Assembly: GCF_018618755.1 (NCBI RefSeq)
Contig: NZ_JACSMR010000002.1
Location: forward strand, 310,001 to 374,000
Reading direction: 5' to 3'
Source of the DNA: Exiguobacterium sp. s193
GTDB lineage: Bacteria; Bacillota; Bacilli; Exiguobacteriales; Exiguobacteriaceae
DNA: 64,000 nucleotides
The position numbers and the translations under genes were made by a program. Position 1 is the first letter of the stretch, and each line of letters opens with the position of its first letter. Under the pieces are notes generated by a model, which was given only the letters and a program-made list of their open reading frames with translations, searched no databases and was not told the origin of the DNA. Below, in pieces: positions 28,494 through 36,954 of this stretch.

Positions 28494-28519
28494 AGACGTT
28501 CACGTTTTCGTGGACGTCT
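28494..28519 (+). terminator. Hairpin after hpt, left copy of a direct repeat
   Basis: A hairpin with GACGTTCACG and CGTGGACGTC arms but no T run after it. An almost identical copy (25 of 26 bases) at 28845-28870 is followed by CTTTTTG. Repeat element B lies between the two. Confidence 0.7.
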
Positions 28520-28524
28520 CAGGC

Positions 28525-28839
28525 TGTAGACAAAGTGCCATCGGGAGATCAAGCGTCTTTTTTCGTTGCTTTCCTCGGGCGAGGCGCAGCCGTTGCTCCT
28601 TGATCCTCGCGGACAATGAGCAGGGTCTTGCCTGCCTCTGAACGTGCGTTAAAAACGCACTTTTCCCCGTAGGAGTCAACGAAATATGACGCTTTTTAGG
28701 TCATACCGTGACGGAAATCCAGCAGGCAGACGGTTTAGGGCGTGACCGATTGCCGCTTTGAAGACGAGGCGAGACGGGGAAGCGCGACAGGATTGTCTCT
28801 CGTTATCGCATGTTCACGCTTCATAAGAGTTTGTCTATA
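28525..28839. repeat. Intergenic repeat element, copy B
   Basis: 315 bp, bounded by TGTAGACAAA and TTTGTCTATA. Compared with copies A and C it has about 90 extra bases in the loop of stem 1 (about 28574-28662, including a GTGCGTT-AAA-AACGCAC hairpin) and lacks most of stem 2 (about 70 bases). The conserved tail CCGATTGCCGCTTTGAAG is present. It occupies most of the 464 bp between hpt and cheV. Confidence 0.85.
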
Positions 28840-28844
28840 CGCTG

Positions 28845-28870
28845 AGACGTTCACGGTTTCGTGGACGTCT
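28845..28870 (+). terminator. Hairpin after element B, right copy with T run
   Basis: Same hairpin as 28494-28519, here followed by CTTTTTG, giving a proper terminator shape. Confidence 0.75.
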
Positions 28871-28885
28871 TTTTGTTGATTAAAA

Positions 28886-28919
28886 AAGTCAGCGTTCACA
28901 GAGGAGTGAACGCTGACTT
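28886..28919 (-). terminator. Terminator of cheV
   Basis: Perfect 14 bp stem AAGTCAGCGTTCAC with GTGAACGCTGACTT and a six-base loop, followed by TTTT on the minus strand. Confidence 0.9.
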
Positions 28920-28936
28920 GACAGCCAGTCGATATT

Positions 28937-29815
28937 TTACAGCACGTATGTATCAACCGTTTCGATCAAGCGACCGATTTCCGGTTTCGTAATCTGTGCG
29001 TTGACACCGACGGATTCACCTTTGTGGCGAAGGTCATCTGAAATCAAGGAAGAGAAGACGACGATTGGGAGTTCTGCATACCGGTCATCTTCACGAAGAC
29101 GTTTTGATAAATGGAGACCATCCATTTTCGGCATCTCGATGTCTGTGATCAATAAGTCACAATCGCTACCTGCTTCAAAGGCATCGAACGCATCTTTTCC
29201 GTTGATGAACCATTTTAAGCCGTGGTAGCCCGCTTCTTCGAGTGTCTCGATGATGAGTGTCCGGAGCATCTCCGAGTCTTCTGCGATCCAAATTGTCTTA
29301 TTCTTCCGGTCACGGTGTTGCACGCGGCGTCCTTCTTCGCGGGCGAAGATGTCTTTACGAGACAATTCAAGCGCGATTTTTTCATAGTCGAGTAAGATGA
29401 TCATCTTATCGCCTGTTTTGACGACACCGTTCGTCAGGCCTTCGATTCCACGAGCGAGTTCGTTCGGAGTATCGATTTGTTCCCATGAGATTCGTCTGAT
29501 TTCCGTGACGGAATCGACGCGGAGAACACTCTTCTCACCATTGAATTCACAGATGATTAACCGATCTTCGGTTGCTTCGTCATGCGCAACGCCGATAACC
29601 GTCGGCAAATCAATGACCGTCATGACTTCACCACGCAGTTCGATTAATCCTTTGACGGCATCCGGTGTTCCTGGGAGTGGTGTCATCGGTAATGGGACGA
29701 TGATTTCACGCACTTTCATGACATTAATCCCAAAGGTATAAGGACCGCAATGGAAAATGACGATTTCTAATTCATTCGTACCCGCTTCTAACAAAATATC
29801 GTGTTGATTGTACAC
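28937..29815 (-). CDS. cheV: Chemotaxis protein CheV
   Basis: Cytoplasmic chemotaxis coupling protein of 292 aa. Residues about 15-155 are a CheW-like domain (FGINVMKVREII, GLIELRGEVMTVIDL); residues about 165-290 are a receiver domain (IWIAEDSEM, phospho-acceptor Asp in LLITDIEMPKMDGL, Lys in ITKPE). It couples receptors to CheA and aids adaptation. The start is GTG 29815, 8 nt after AAGGGGA. A SigD-type -10 lies 44 nt upstream, as expected for motility genes. Confidence 0.93.
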   Translation of the reverse strand: MYNQHDILLEAGTNELEIVIFHCGPYTFGINVMKVREIIVPLPMTPLPGTPDAVKGLIELRGEVMTVIDLPTVIGVAHDEATEDRLIICEFNGEKSVLRVDSVTEIRRISWEQIDTPNELARGIEGLTNGVVKTGDKMIILLDYEKIALELSRKDIFAREEGRRVQHRDRKNKTIWIAEDSEMLRTLIIETLEEAGYHGLKWFINGKDAFDAFEAGSDCDLLITDIEMPKMDGLHLSKRLREDDRYAELPIVVFSSLISDDLRHKGESVGVNAQITKPEIGRLIETVDTYVL

Positions 29816-29858
29816 GTGATTTATCCCCTTTCGTTCCTACACATTCACTTCTGACTAG

Positions 29859-29866
29859 TTATCGGC
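29859..29866 (-). promoter_or_regulatory. SigD-type -10 element of cheV
   Basis: Minus strand reads GCCGATAA, an exact match to the motility sigma factor -10. The -35 (GGAA, 15 nt upstream) matches the TAAA consensus only in part. Confidence 0.6.
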
Positions 29867-29910
29867 ACATTTCATAAAACATTCCATATCAAATTCGATA
29901 AAAAAACTAT

Positions 29911-29924
29911 TGTAATCGCTTTCA
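29911..29924 (-). promoter_or_regulatory. CcpA cre site between cheV and gapN
   Basis: Minus strand reads TGAAAGCGATTACA, matching cre consensus TGWAANCGNTNWCA at every position. It is about 100 bp from both divergent starts, so either gene (gapN more likely on metabolic grounds) could be the target. Confidence 0.7.
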
Positions 29925-30032
29925 TAATATGTTAAGCAAAATGTTTGGCATTTGTCTGACCAATTGTTTACAATAGCTATGCAGCCACACACTGAAGTGA
30001 CAGAGAGAAAAAACATATGGAGGTAGAGTGGA

Positions 30033-31472
30033 ATGACTACAGCAACAACGTATACATTTTTATTAGATGGACAATGGTATGAGAGTGAGTCAAAAGAGAC
30101 GATCGAAATCTCTTCACCATATAAAGAAGAAGTAGTTGGCCGTGTGCAAGCGATGACGAAACCAGAAGTCGACCGTGCGATTGCTTCGGCAAAAGCAGCA
30201 CAAGCGACTTGGGCGAAACAACCGGCGAACAAACGGGCGGAGTTATTGCATGCCTGGGCAACTGAACTTGAGAAACGCGCTGACGAAATCGGCGAAGTCA
30301 TCATGCGTGAAGTGGGTAAGGGCCGTGCAGACGGTGTTAAAGAAGTAAAACGGACAGCTGAGATCATTCGCTATACAGCGGAAGAAGGTCTTCGTTTTGA
30401 CGGTCAAATGATGCAAGGGGACTCGTTCCCAGGTGGTAGCGCTAAAAAACTCGCTGTCATCAAAAAAGCACCACTCGGCGTCGTTCTTGCGATTTCACCA
30501 TTCAACTATCCGGTCAACTTAGCGGCAGCGAAACTTGCGCCGGCCTTGATGACAGGAAATGCGGTTGTCTTCAAACCAGCAACACAAGGCTCAATCAGCG
30601 GAATCTTGATGATTGAAGCACTCGTCGCAGCCGGTCTTCCGTCAGGTCTTGTTAACGTCGTGACAGGTCGCGGGTCAGTCATCGGTGACTATTTAACGGC
30701 ACATCCTGGAATCGATATGATTACCTTCACGGGTGGTACAGGGACTGGACGTCACTTGTCTCGTCAATCAGCGATGATTCCACTTGTACTTGAACTTGGT
30801 GGAAAAGATCCAGCACTCGTCTTGGAAGATGCTGATCTGTCGCTCGCAGCGGATCACATCATCAGTGGGGCGTTCTCTTACTCTGGACAACGTTGCACAG
30901 CGATTAAACGTGTATTCGTCTTAGATCATCAAGCGGATGCGCTTGTTGAAGAATTAACAACACGGATCGCGAAGTTAACGGTCGGTTCACCAGAAGACGA
31001 CAGTGTCGTCGTTCCATTGATTGATACAAAATCAGCGGATTACGTTGAAGGCTTGATTACGGACGCGAAAGATCAAGGAGCAACAATCGTCACTGGTGGA
31101 AACCGGACGAACAACTTGATTGAACCAACACTGATTGACAACGTGACACGTGACATGCGTGTTGCTTGGGAAGAACCGTTCGGACCCGTCTTGCCAATCA
31201 TTCGTGTCAGCTCGGTCGAAGAGATGATCGCGTACTCGAACGAATCGGAATACGGTCTTCAAGCAAGTGTCTTCACAGAAAACATTGACTCAGCTTTCGC
31301 TGTAGCGGATGCCCTTGAGACAGGTTCTGTTCAAATTAACGGTCGGACGGAACGTGGCCCAGACCACTTCCCATTCATCGGCGTTAAATCATCTGGACTT
31401 GGTGTTCAAGGTGTCGGACGAAGCCTTGCTTCGATGACACGTGATAAACTGACTGTCCTTAACTTAAAATAA
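30033..31472 (+). CDS. gapN: NADP-dependent non-phosphorylating glyceraldehyde-3-phosphate dehydrogenase
   Basis: Cytosolic aldehyde dehydrogenase of 479 aa oxidising glyceraldehyde-3-phosphate directly to 3-phosphoglycerate with NADP, bypassing the ATP-yielding step and supplying NADPH. Catalytic Cys288 lies in YSGQRCTAIKR and general base Glu254 in LELGGKD. Long stretches (ISPFNYPVNLA, EEPFGPVLPIIRV, TKSADYVEGLI) read as I recall Streptococcus GapN, which supports the specific assignment over other ALDHs. GGAGG precedes the ATG. A perfect cre site lies 109 bp upstream, pointing to carbon control. Ends at a strong terminator. Confidence 0.92.
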   Translation: MTTATTYTFLLDGQWYESESKETIEISSPYKEEVVGRVQAMTKPEVDRAIASAKAAQATWAKQPANKRAELLHAWATELEKRADEIGEVIMREVGKGRADGVKEVKRTAEIIRYTAEEGLRFDGQMMQGDSFPGGSAKKLAVIKKAPLGVVLAISPFNYPVNLAAAKLAPALMTGNAVVFKPATQGSISGILMIEALVAAGLPSGLVNVVTGRGSVIGDYLTAHPGIDMITFTGGTGTGRHLSRQSAMIPLVLELGGKDPALVLEDADLSLAADHIISGAFSYSGQRCTAIKRVFVLDHQADALVEELTTRIAKLTVGSPEDDSVVVPLIDTKSADYVEGLITDAKDQGATIVTGGNRTNNLIEPTLIDNVTRDMRVAWEEPFGPVLPIIRVSSVEEMIAYSNESEYGLQASVFTENIDSAFAVADALETGSVQINGRTERGPDHFPFIGVKSSGLGVQGVGRSLASMTRDKLTVLNLK

Positions 31473-31487
31473 GCTTTGCAATAAACG

Positions 31488-31521
31488 AGCGACCTTTCAT
31501 TCTGCGAAAGGTCGCTTTTTT
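31488..31521 (+). terminator. Terminator of gapN
   Basis: Perfect 11 bp stem AGCGACCTTTC with GAAAGGTCGCT, seven-base loop, then TTTTTT. Confidence 0.92.
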
Positions 31522-31586
31522 GCATCCAATTGTAGACAGTTTACGTATGCTTTAGTGAAGGGATGCAAGAGAGTGAAAGACAAAGT

Positions 31587-31616
31587 TTGCGGCTCAGGTT
31601 CATTTTTCTCTATAAT
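31587..31616 (+). promoter_or_regulatory. Promoter of the ynj-like operon
   Basis: TTGCGG, 18 nt, TATAAT: an exact -10 with a partial -35, 36 nt before the first gene. Confidence 0.55.
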
Positions 31617-31651
31617 GAAGGAAACTAGTGAGAGAAATGAGGGGATTCCAA

Positions 31652-32626
31652 GTGAACAGCAAAGATGAAATCTTCACGCTACCGATCCCAACGCCGTTTC
31701 CAGTCGGTGATATCAATTGTTACGTCCTAAAAACGGAGACTGAACATATTTTAATTGATTGTGGACCCGATACGGCAGAAGCTTGGCAAGCCATGCAAGA
31801 GGGCTTACGAAACATCGGCTTGTCTGTCGGAGAACTCGACAAAGTAATCGTGACGCATCACCATGCCGACCATGCCGGAATGGCCTATCGTTTTTCTGAA
31901 AAAGGAATTGCAATTTACGGGCACGCTCGACTGCGTCCCTATTTAGAACAAGATACGGATTTCTTGACTAGTGGCGATGCCTTTTTGCAACGCTTAGCAA
32001 TGTCGTTCGGGGTGCCGCAAGAAATACGGGCATTACTACCGAGCTACCTGTCGGCTCTGAAATGGCTCGGAAAAGGACAACTTGATCACGTTCTAAAAGA
32101 AGGCGATTCAATCACGGCGGCAGGTACATACCGCGTGATTGAACTACCGGGACATGCGAGTGACCAGATTGGAATTCTCGGTCAAGACGGGACATTGTTC
32201 GCAGCCGACCATTTACTGGCACGGATTGAGCCGAATCCATTACTTGAACAGCCGCAATCAGGGGATGATTCAGACATAAAACGGCCCGTCCTTGCTTACA
32301 TGCGTTCGCTCGAAAAACTCCAAGGCGAACGAATCACGATTGCCTACACCGGGCACGGGGAACCGATTCATGACGTGTCAACACTGATTGAAGAACGGTT
32401 GCTCCAACGAAAGGCCCGCGGTGAGCAACTTCTGAAACACCTGACAGGAGAGCAGACGTTGTTTGATTTAGCACGGTTGACATACGGAAATCGCTTGAAA
32501 AAATCGTTCCCGCTCGTGATGAGTGAGATGAAAGCGCGACTCGATCATTTAGTCGCAAGTGGTCAAATCACAGTCGAAAAACGAGACGCGGTTCTTTATT
32601 ATTCAAAGGTGGGGGTTAGCGGATGA
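31652..32626 (+). CDS. Two-domain metallo-beta-lactamase-fold hydrolase
   Basis: Cytosolic hydrolase of 324 aa. The metal motif THHHADHAG (residues about 70-78) and later His and Asp residues (LPGHASD, FAADHLL) form the two-metal site; a C-terminal winged-helix-like region (about 250-324) is typical of the BLACT_WH subgroup. Substrate unknown. The start is chosen as GTG 31652, 6 nt after GAGGGGA; an ATG at 31628 lacks a ribosome site. First gene of the operon; its stop overlaps the SDR start as ATGA. Confidence 0.82.
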   Translation: MNSKDEIFTLPIPTPFPVGDINCYVLKTETEHILIDCGPDTAEAWQAMQEGLRNIGLSVGELDKVIVTHHHADHAGMAYRFSEKGIAIYGHARLRPYLEQDTDFLTSGDAFLQRLAMSFGVPQEIRALLPSYLSALKWLGKGQLDHVLKEGDSITAAGTYRVIELPGHASDQIGILGQDGTLFAADHLLARIEPNPLLEQPQSGDDSDIKRPVLAYMRSLEKLQGERITIAYTGHGEPIHDVSTLIEERLLQRKARGEQLLKHLTGEQTLFDLARLTYGNRLKKSFPLVMSEMKARLDHLVASGQITVEKRDAVLYYSKVGVSG

Positions 32627-33381
32627 ACCTAATGAATAAAACGGTGGTCTTGACGGGAGCATCAAGCGGTCTCGGTGAAGCGTTAGCGCGCGTCTTGAAC
32701 CGTCAAGGAGCGAATTTGATTTTGATTGCCCGTCGTGCCGATCGACTCGAACGATTAGCCGGGGAGCTGAATGCCCGCTATGTCGTTTATGACTTAGAAC
32801 ATTCACCGGAGCGTCTCGCAGAACGAATTCAGGCCGACTATGGCATGATTGATGTATTGATTAATAATGCCGGATTCGGAGAATTCAGTTTCTTGCACGA
32901 TACCTCGATCGAGACGATTGAATCGATGCACCGGATCAATGTCTTGACGCCCGTCCGGTTGACGAAAGCGTGTCTACCTTTACTACGTCCGGATGGAATG
33001 ATTGTCAATGTCGCGAGTCAGGCAGGGAAGCTACCGACTCCGAAATCGACAATCTACTGCATGACGAAAGCGAGTCTGCTTCAGTTCTCAAATGCATTGC
33101 GACTTGAATTGCGACCAAAAGGAATTCATGTGATGACGGTTAATCCAGGACCAATCGCGACGGAATTTTTCATTCGCGCTGATCTCAGTCGTAAGTATGA
33201 AAAAAATGTCGCCTCGATTTTGTTATCGAAAGAATCGCTTGCACAGTCGGTGGTCCGAGCAATCGAGCGTCAAAAACGAGAGGTCAATGCACCGTGGTGG
33301 ATGGAACTTTCAGCGAAGGTATATGCCGTTTGTCCCCGATTGATTGAATGGCTCGGTAAATCAGGATTTGATAAAAAATAA
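32623..33381 (+). CDS. SDR-family oxidoreductase
   Basis: Cytosolic NAD(P)-dependent dehydrogenase of 252 aa, classical SDR type: TGASSGLG loop (about residues 11-18), NNAG (about 86-89), Ser and YCMTK (Tyr-x3-Lys) catalytic residues, and NPGPIATEF. Substrate unknown. Its start overlaps the MBL hydrolase stop, and the binding-protein gene begins 10-20 nt after its stop, so it belongs to the operon. Confidence 0.85.
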   Translation: MNLMNKTVVLTGASSGLGEALARVLNRQGANLILIARRADRLERLAGELNARYVVYDLEHSPERLAERIQADYGMIDVLINNAGFGEFSFLHDTSIETIESMHRINVLTPVRLTKACLPLLRPDGMIVNVASQAGKLPTPKSTIYCMTKASLLQFSNALRLELRPKGIHVMTVNPGPIATEFFIRADLSRKYEKNVASILLSKESLAQSVVRAIERQKREVNAPWWMELSAKVYAVCPRLIEWLGKSGFDKK

Positions 33382-33400
33382 TAGGGTGGGGATGAAACAA

Positions 33401-34597
33401 ATGTTAAAGAAAATGATAGGTGTTGCCGCGACAGGAATGTTGCTTGCAGGATGCGGCGCGACATCCGACATGCCGGAGAAAAAGAATGTCCTCGGTTCTT
33501 CTTATAAGATGATCGAACAAGAAGCACAAAAAACGACGGTTCGGATGTACATGTGGGGTGGAGATGACGGAATCAATGCCTACATCGACGAATACGTCGC
33601 ACCCAAGTTGAAAAAAGAGCATCAAATCACATTGAAACGTGTGCCGATTGAAACAGCGGACATCATTCAAAAATTACGTGCCGAAAAAACAGCCGGGAAG
33701 GACACAGGCGTGATTGATGTCGTCTGGATTAACGGCGATAACTTCCGAAATGCTAAAAAAGATGGTCTTTTATATGGTGATATCGCGCGCGTTTTACCGA
33801 ACATCAAACAAGTCGACGCCGCGGCGCAAGCTTCAGATAGTGGGACGAAGACGGAAGGACTCGAAGCAGCTTGGGGAAAAGTCCAGTTCGCGTTCCATTA
33901 TGATCAAGCCAGTGTTGCCAAACCACCGATGGACTTAAACGAGTTAAAAGACTGGGTCAAAGCAAATCCAGGAAAATTCACCTATCCGGAAGTAACGGAT
34001 TTCACAGGAAATGCGTTTGTTCGTCACGTCATGTATGGTGTCGAATCAAATGAAACGCTGAAGAATCCGAAGAGCGACTTCAAAAAGACATGGGCCTACT
34101 TGAATGACTTAAAACCGTATCTTTGGAAAGAAGGTAAAACCTATCCGAAGACACTCGCACAGCTCGATCAACTGTATGCGAAAGGGGATGTTGCTTTCAC
34201 GATGGGCTTCAATGAACGCCGGGCCGAGCAAGAAGTCGCTTCCGGGACATTCCCGAAAGAAACACGTCCGCTCATCTTAGAAGAAGGTTCGATTGCTTCG
34301 ACCCACTTCTTATCGGTTCCATTTAACGCACCGAATCCAAAAGGGGCGCTCGTTGCAATCAACGAATTGTTATCGGCAGACGCGCAGTTGAAAAAATATG
34401 ACGCAACCTACTGGGGGGACGGGACGAGTCTCGACTTGACGAAGCTAACAGTAGCACAACAACAAGCCTTTACGGATGTCCCGGCGGCAAAATCGACGCC
34501 GACACCGGATGCCTTTGAAGGAAAAGTACGTCCGGAACTCGATCCTGCCTTCTTCGAGGTGATTCGAAAGGATTGGCCGGAACGTGTGGCGCGGTAA
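33401..34597 (+). CDS. YnjB-like ABC transporter substrate-binding lipoprotein
   Basis: Exported lipoprotein of 398 aa with a short signal peptide and lipobox LLAGC (Cys16 from this start). The mature part is a type 2 periplasmic-binding fold of the 'extracellular solute-binding' group; VDVVWINGDNFRNAKK and KFTYPEVTDFTGNAFVRH resemble the E. coli YnjB class. The ligand is unknown. I prefer ATG 33401, 9 nt after GGTGGGG, over ATG 33392, which abuts it. First of the transporter genes; its stop overlaps the first permease. Confidence 0.82.
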   Translation: MLKKMIGVAATGMLLAGCGATSDMPEKKNVLGSSYKMIEQEAQKTTVRMYMWGGDDGINAYIDEYVAPKLKKEHQITLKRVPIETADIIQKLRAEKTAGKDTGVIDVVWINGDNFRNAKKDGLLYGDIARVLPNIKQVDAAAQASDSGTKTEGLEAAWGKVQFAFHYDQASVAKPPMDLNELKDWVKANPGKFTYPEVTDFTGNAFVRHVMYGVESNETLKNPKSDFKKTWAYLNDLKPYLWKEGKTYPKTLAQLDQLYAKGDVAFTMGFNERRAEQEVASGTFPKETRPLILEEGSIASTHFLSVPFNAPNPKGALVAINELLSADAQLKKYDATYWGDGTSLDLTKLTVAQQQAFTDVPAAKSTPTPDAFEGKVRPELDPAFFEVIRKDWPERVAR

Positions 34598-35348
34598 TGC
34601 CTTTCCCGCCGTCTTTTTGATTGCTGGCATGGTCCTCTACGGACTGTTCGTCAGTGTGTCGATGACGACAATCGCTGATTACCAGTCACTTTTAACGGAT
34701 TCGGTCTTGATTGAAAGTCTTACCTTAAGCTTGTATGTCGCGTCTAGCAGCACACTACTCTCACTCGGAATCGCGTTCGGTTTAGCACAGTTCTTTACTC
34801 AGCGGACTGGGCTTGCGGAGCAAGTGCTGGCGCTCCCGCTGTTCATTCCGCACCTTGGGGCAGCCTATCTCGCGATTCTCTATTTGAGTAACATCCCTGT
34901 GATTGGACCACATGAAACAAGTCATCTGAGCCTCATCTTGACCTATATCTATAAAGAGACACCGTTCATCTTTTTTTATCTCTTACCCGTCTTTCGTCGA
35001 CTTGACCATCGTTATGAGGAACTCGGGCAGCTGCTTGGGTTATCGAAAATCCGACGGTTTTGGCACGGTAAGGGAATTTTTTTACTGTTCCCGGCACTTG
35101 AAGCAAGTTTCATCGTCTTTGCGTTCGTGTTATTCGCCTACGAAGTCCCGGCACTGCTCGGCGTGACGTATCCGAAGATGATTGGTGTCTATGTGTTCGA
35201 TTTATATACACAAGGTGATTTATCGCAACAACCGACGGCCTTTGCAATCAGTGTCGTCTTAACGGTCTGCCTGTTGCTGATTCTTGCAGGCTTCACCTGG
35301 TGGATCCGACCAATTACGGAGCGGCTCAGTAAGGGGCGGATCGAATGA
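34584..35348 (+). CDS. YnjC-like ABC permease, first subunit
   Basis: Inner-membrane permease of 254 aa with about six helices and an EAA loop (YEELGQLLGLSKIRRFWHGKG) before the last two. Corresponds to one half of E. coli YnjC, which I recall as a fused double permease of about 510 aa; here the halves are separate genes. The start is GTG 34584, overlapping the binding-protein stop by 14 nt; the ribosome site (AAAGGA) is modest, so translation is probably coupled. Confidence 0.82.
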   Translation: MWRGNAFPAVFLIAGMVLYGLFVSVSMTTIADYQSLLTDSVLIESLTLSLYVASSSTLLSLGIAFGLAQFFTQRTGLAEQVLALPLFIPHLGAAYLAILYLSNIPVIGPHETSHLSLILTYIYKETPFIFFYLLPVFRRLDHRYEELGQLLGLSKIRRFWHGKGIFLLFPALEASFIVFAFVLFAYEVPALLGVTYPKMIGVYVFDLYTQGDLSQQPTAFAISVVLTVCLLLILAGFTWWIRPITERLSKGRIE

Positions 35349-36079
35349 ACAGGCGCCTCGTCACGATATGTATAACAGGATTCATTATCGCACCATTAGT
35401 CGGGATTTTTCCGGAAACCTTTACGCTGAATCCACGAATCGTCGAAACGTTAGGAACGACGCTTTTGATGATTGTCGCCGTCACGGCGTTGAACCATCTG
35501 ATTGGTTATGCGGCAGGAAAAGCAATTGCCTTTCAAACAGGACGCTTCATTCAGATAGCTGAATTATTGATTAGTTTACCGTTATTTTTACCTGTCTTAC
35601 TGCTCTCATTTGGTCTTTATTTAACATGGATTCGGTTAGGACTTGCGGATCAATTTCTCGGTGTCCTGCTCGTCTTGTTATTACCGACGTTACCGTATAC
35701 AGTCCGATTGTATACGAATGGGTTTCAGGCGCTCGGGGAACAATTACTCGAACAGACCGTCCTCGTCGAAGCAAATCGCTGGAAACGATTTTTCTTTTTG
35801 GTTGGTCCGTTACTGCGGCCGACGCTACAATCGGTGACGTTACTTGTCACCGTTATCACGCTCAGCCAATATGCGCTTGTCGTTTTAATTGGCGGCGGTG
35901 TCGTCCGGATGTTGGCGCTTGAAGTCTTCCCACTTTACTCTGGGAATGCGGCAGATGCGGCAAAAGAAGCAACGATTTGGTTAATTGGTTTACCTTTAGT
36001 GATCCATGTGGGACAAGTCGGTTTCTTTTCCCTATGGATTCGAATAGTACGGAGGTTGTTAGATGGACGTAAGAATTAA
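35345..36079 (+). CDS. YnjC-like ABC permease, second subunit
   Basis: Inner-membrane permease of 244 aa with about six helices and an EAA-like loop (LVEANRWKRFFFLVGPLLRP). Forms the heterodimer partner of the preceding permease. ATGA overlap with that gene and overlap of 17 nt with the ATPase gene show a tightly coupled operon. Cargo unknown. Confidence 0.82.
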   Translation: MNRRLVTICITGFIIAPLVGIFPETFTLNPRIVETLGTTLLMIVAVTALNHLIGYAAGKAIAFQTGRFIQIAELLISLPLFLPVLLLSFGLYLTWIRLGLADQFLGVLLVLLLPTLPYTVRLYTNGFQALGEQLLEQTVLVEANRWKRFFFLVGPLLRPTLQSVTLLVTVITLSQYALVVLIGGGVVRMLALEVFPLYSGNAADAAKEATIWLIGLPLVIHVGQVGFFSLWIRIVRRLLDGRKN

Positions 36080-36953
36080 TAAAGTGACGAAGCGTTTCGG
36101 AAAGACGACCGTGTTACAGGACATCGAATTAACGATTGCTTCAGGTCAATGTGTGGCGCTCGTCGGACCAAGCGGAAGCGGCAAAACGACGTTACTGCGT
36201 TTGATTGCCGGTCTTGAAAAAGTATCGGATGGTACGATTCATTTCGGGACGAAGGATGTCACGAAGCGTGTCCCGAACAAACGGGGTGTGACGATGTTGT
36301 TTCAGCGTCCGCTCTTATTCCCCCATCTCAATGTCGGACAAAACATTCGCCTGGGCATGAAGGGGAATGAGGAACACGGTGTCGCAAAATGGCTGGAACG
36401 CGTTGGTTTGGCAGGACGCGAGGCGGATTTTGTTCATCAATTATCCGGTGGTGAACAACAACGGGCAAGCCTTGCACGGGCACTTGCGGGCGAGCCAGAT
36501 TTTTTGTTGCTCGACGAACCGTTTTCGAGCCTTGATTTGCCGCGTCGGCGTGAATTGCGGACGTTGATTCGCCGTTTGACGGAGCAACAGGGGGTGACGA
36601 CGTTACTCGTCACCCACGACCGGGAAGAGGCGATGGCGATGGCTGATTATGTGTATGTCATGCAGGCGGGACGAATCATTGAACAAGGACGACCTGTCGC
36701 CTTGAGTGAGGCGAGTCCCTTTTTTGGTGACGGGCTTGAACTGGGTGGTACGTGGCAGCCGTTATCTGAAATCGAGTTGGTCTTAAGACCGACGAATCAA
36801 GTGAGTGAACGTGTTACGATTACGAAAGAACTGATTCAATACGGAGTCCGCTTCTATGAGATCGAACGGGCATCAGGTGAACGGCTTGTCGTCCAAACGA
36901 CAGAGCGGTTTGCTGAAGCGATGACGGTCTACGTCGTCAGGAAGGAGGCATAA
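36063..36953 (+). CDS. YnjD-like ABC transporter ATPase
   Basis: Cytosolic ATPase of 296 aa energising the two permeases. Walker A GPSGSGKTT (about 35-43), Q-loop in MLFQRPLLFPHL, signature LSGGEQQRASLARAL, Walker B DFLLLDEPFSSLD and switch His in LLVTHDREEAM. An extra 70-residue C-terminal region after about residue 220 may be a TOBE-like regulatory domain; the E. coli YnjD I recall lacks it. The start sits 2 nt after GGAGGTTGTTAG-type ribosome site within the permease gene. The CDP-alcohol transferase gene follows after 1 nt. Confidence 0.9.
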   Translation: MDVRINKVTKRFGKTTVLQDIELTIASGQCVALVGPSGSGKTTLLRLIAGLEKVSDGTIHFGTKDVTKRVPNKRGVTMLFQRPLLFPHLNVGQNIRLGMKGNEEHGVAKWLERVGLAGREADFVHQLSGGEQQRASLARALAGEPDFLLLDEPFSSLDLPRRRELRTLIRRLTEQQGVTTLLVTHDREEAMAMADYVYVMQAGRIIEQGRPVALSEASPFFGDGLELGGTWQPLSEIELVLRPTNQVSERVTITKELIQYGVRFYEIERASGERLVVQTTERFAEAMTVYVVRKEA

Positions 36954-36954
36954 C

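Noticed and set aside
31540-31560. TGTAGACAGTTT resembling a repeat end after gapN
   Set aside because: No matching inverse end or inner repeat sequence follows within 400 bp.
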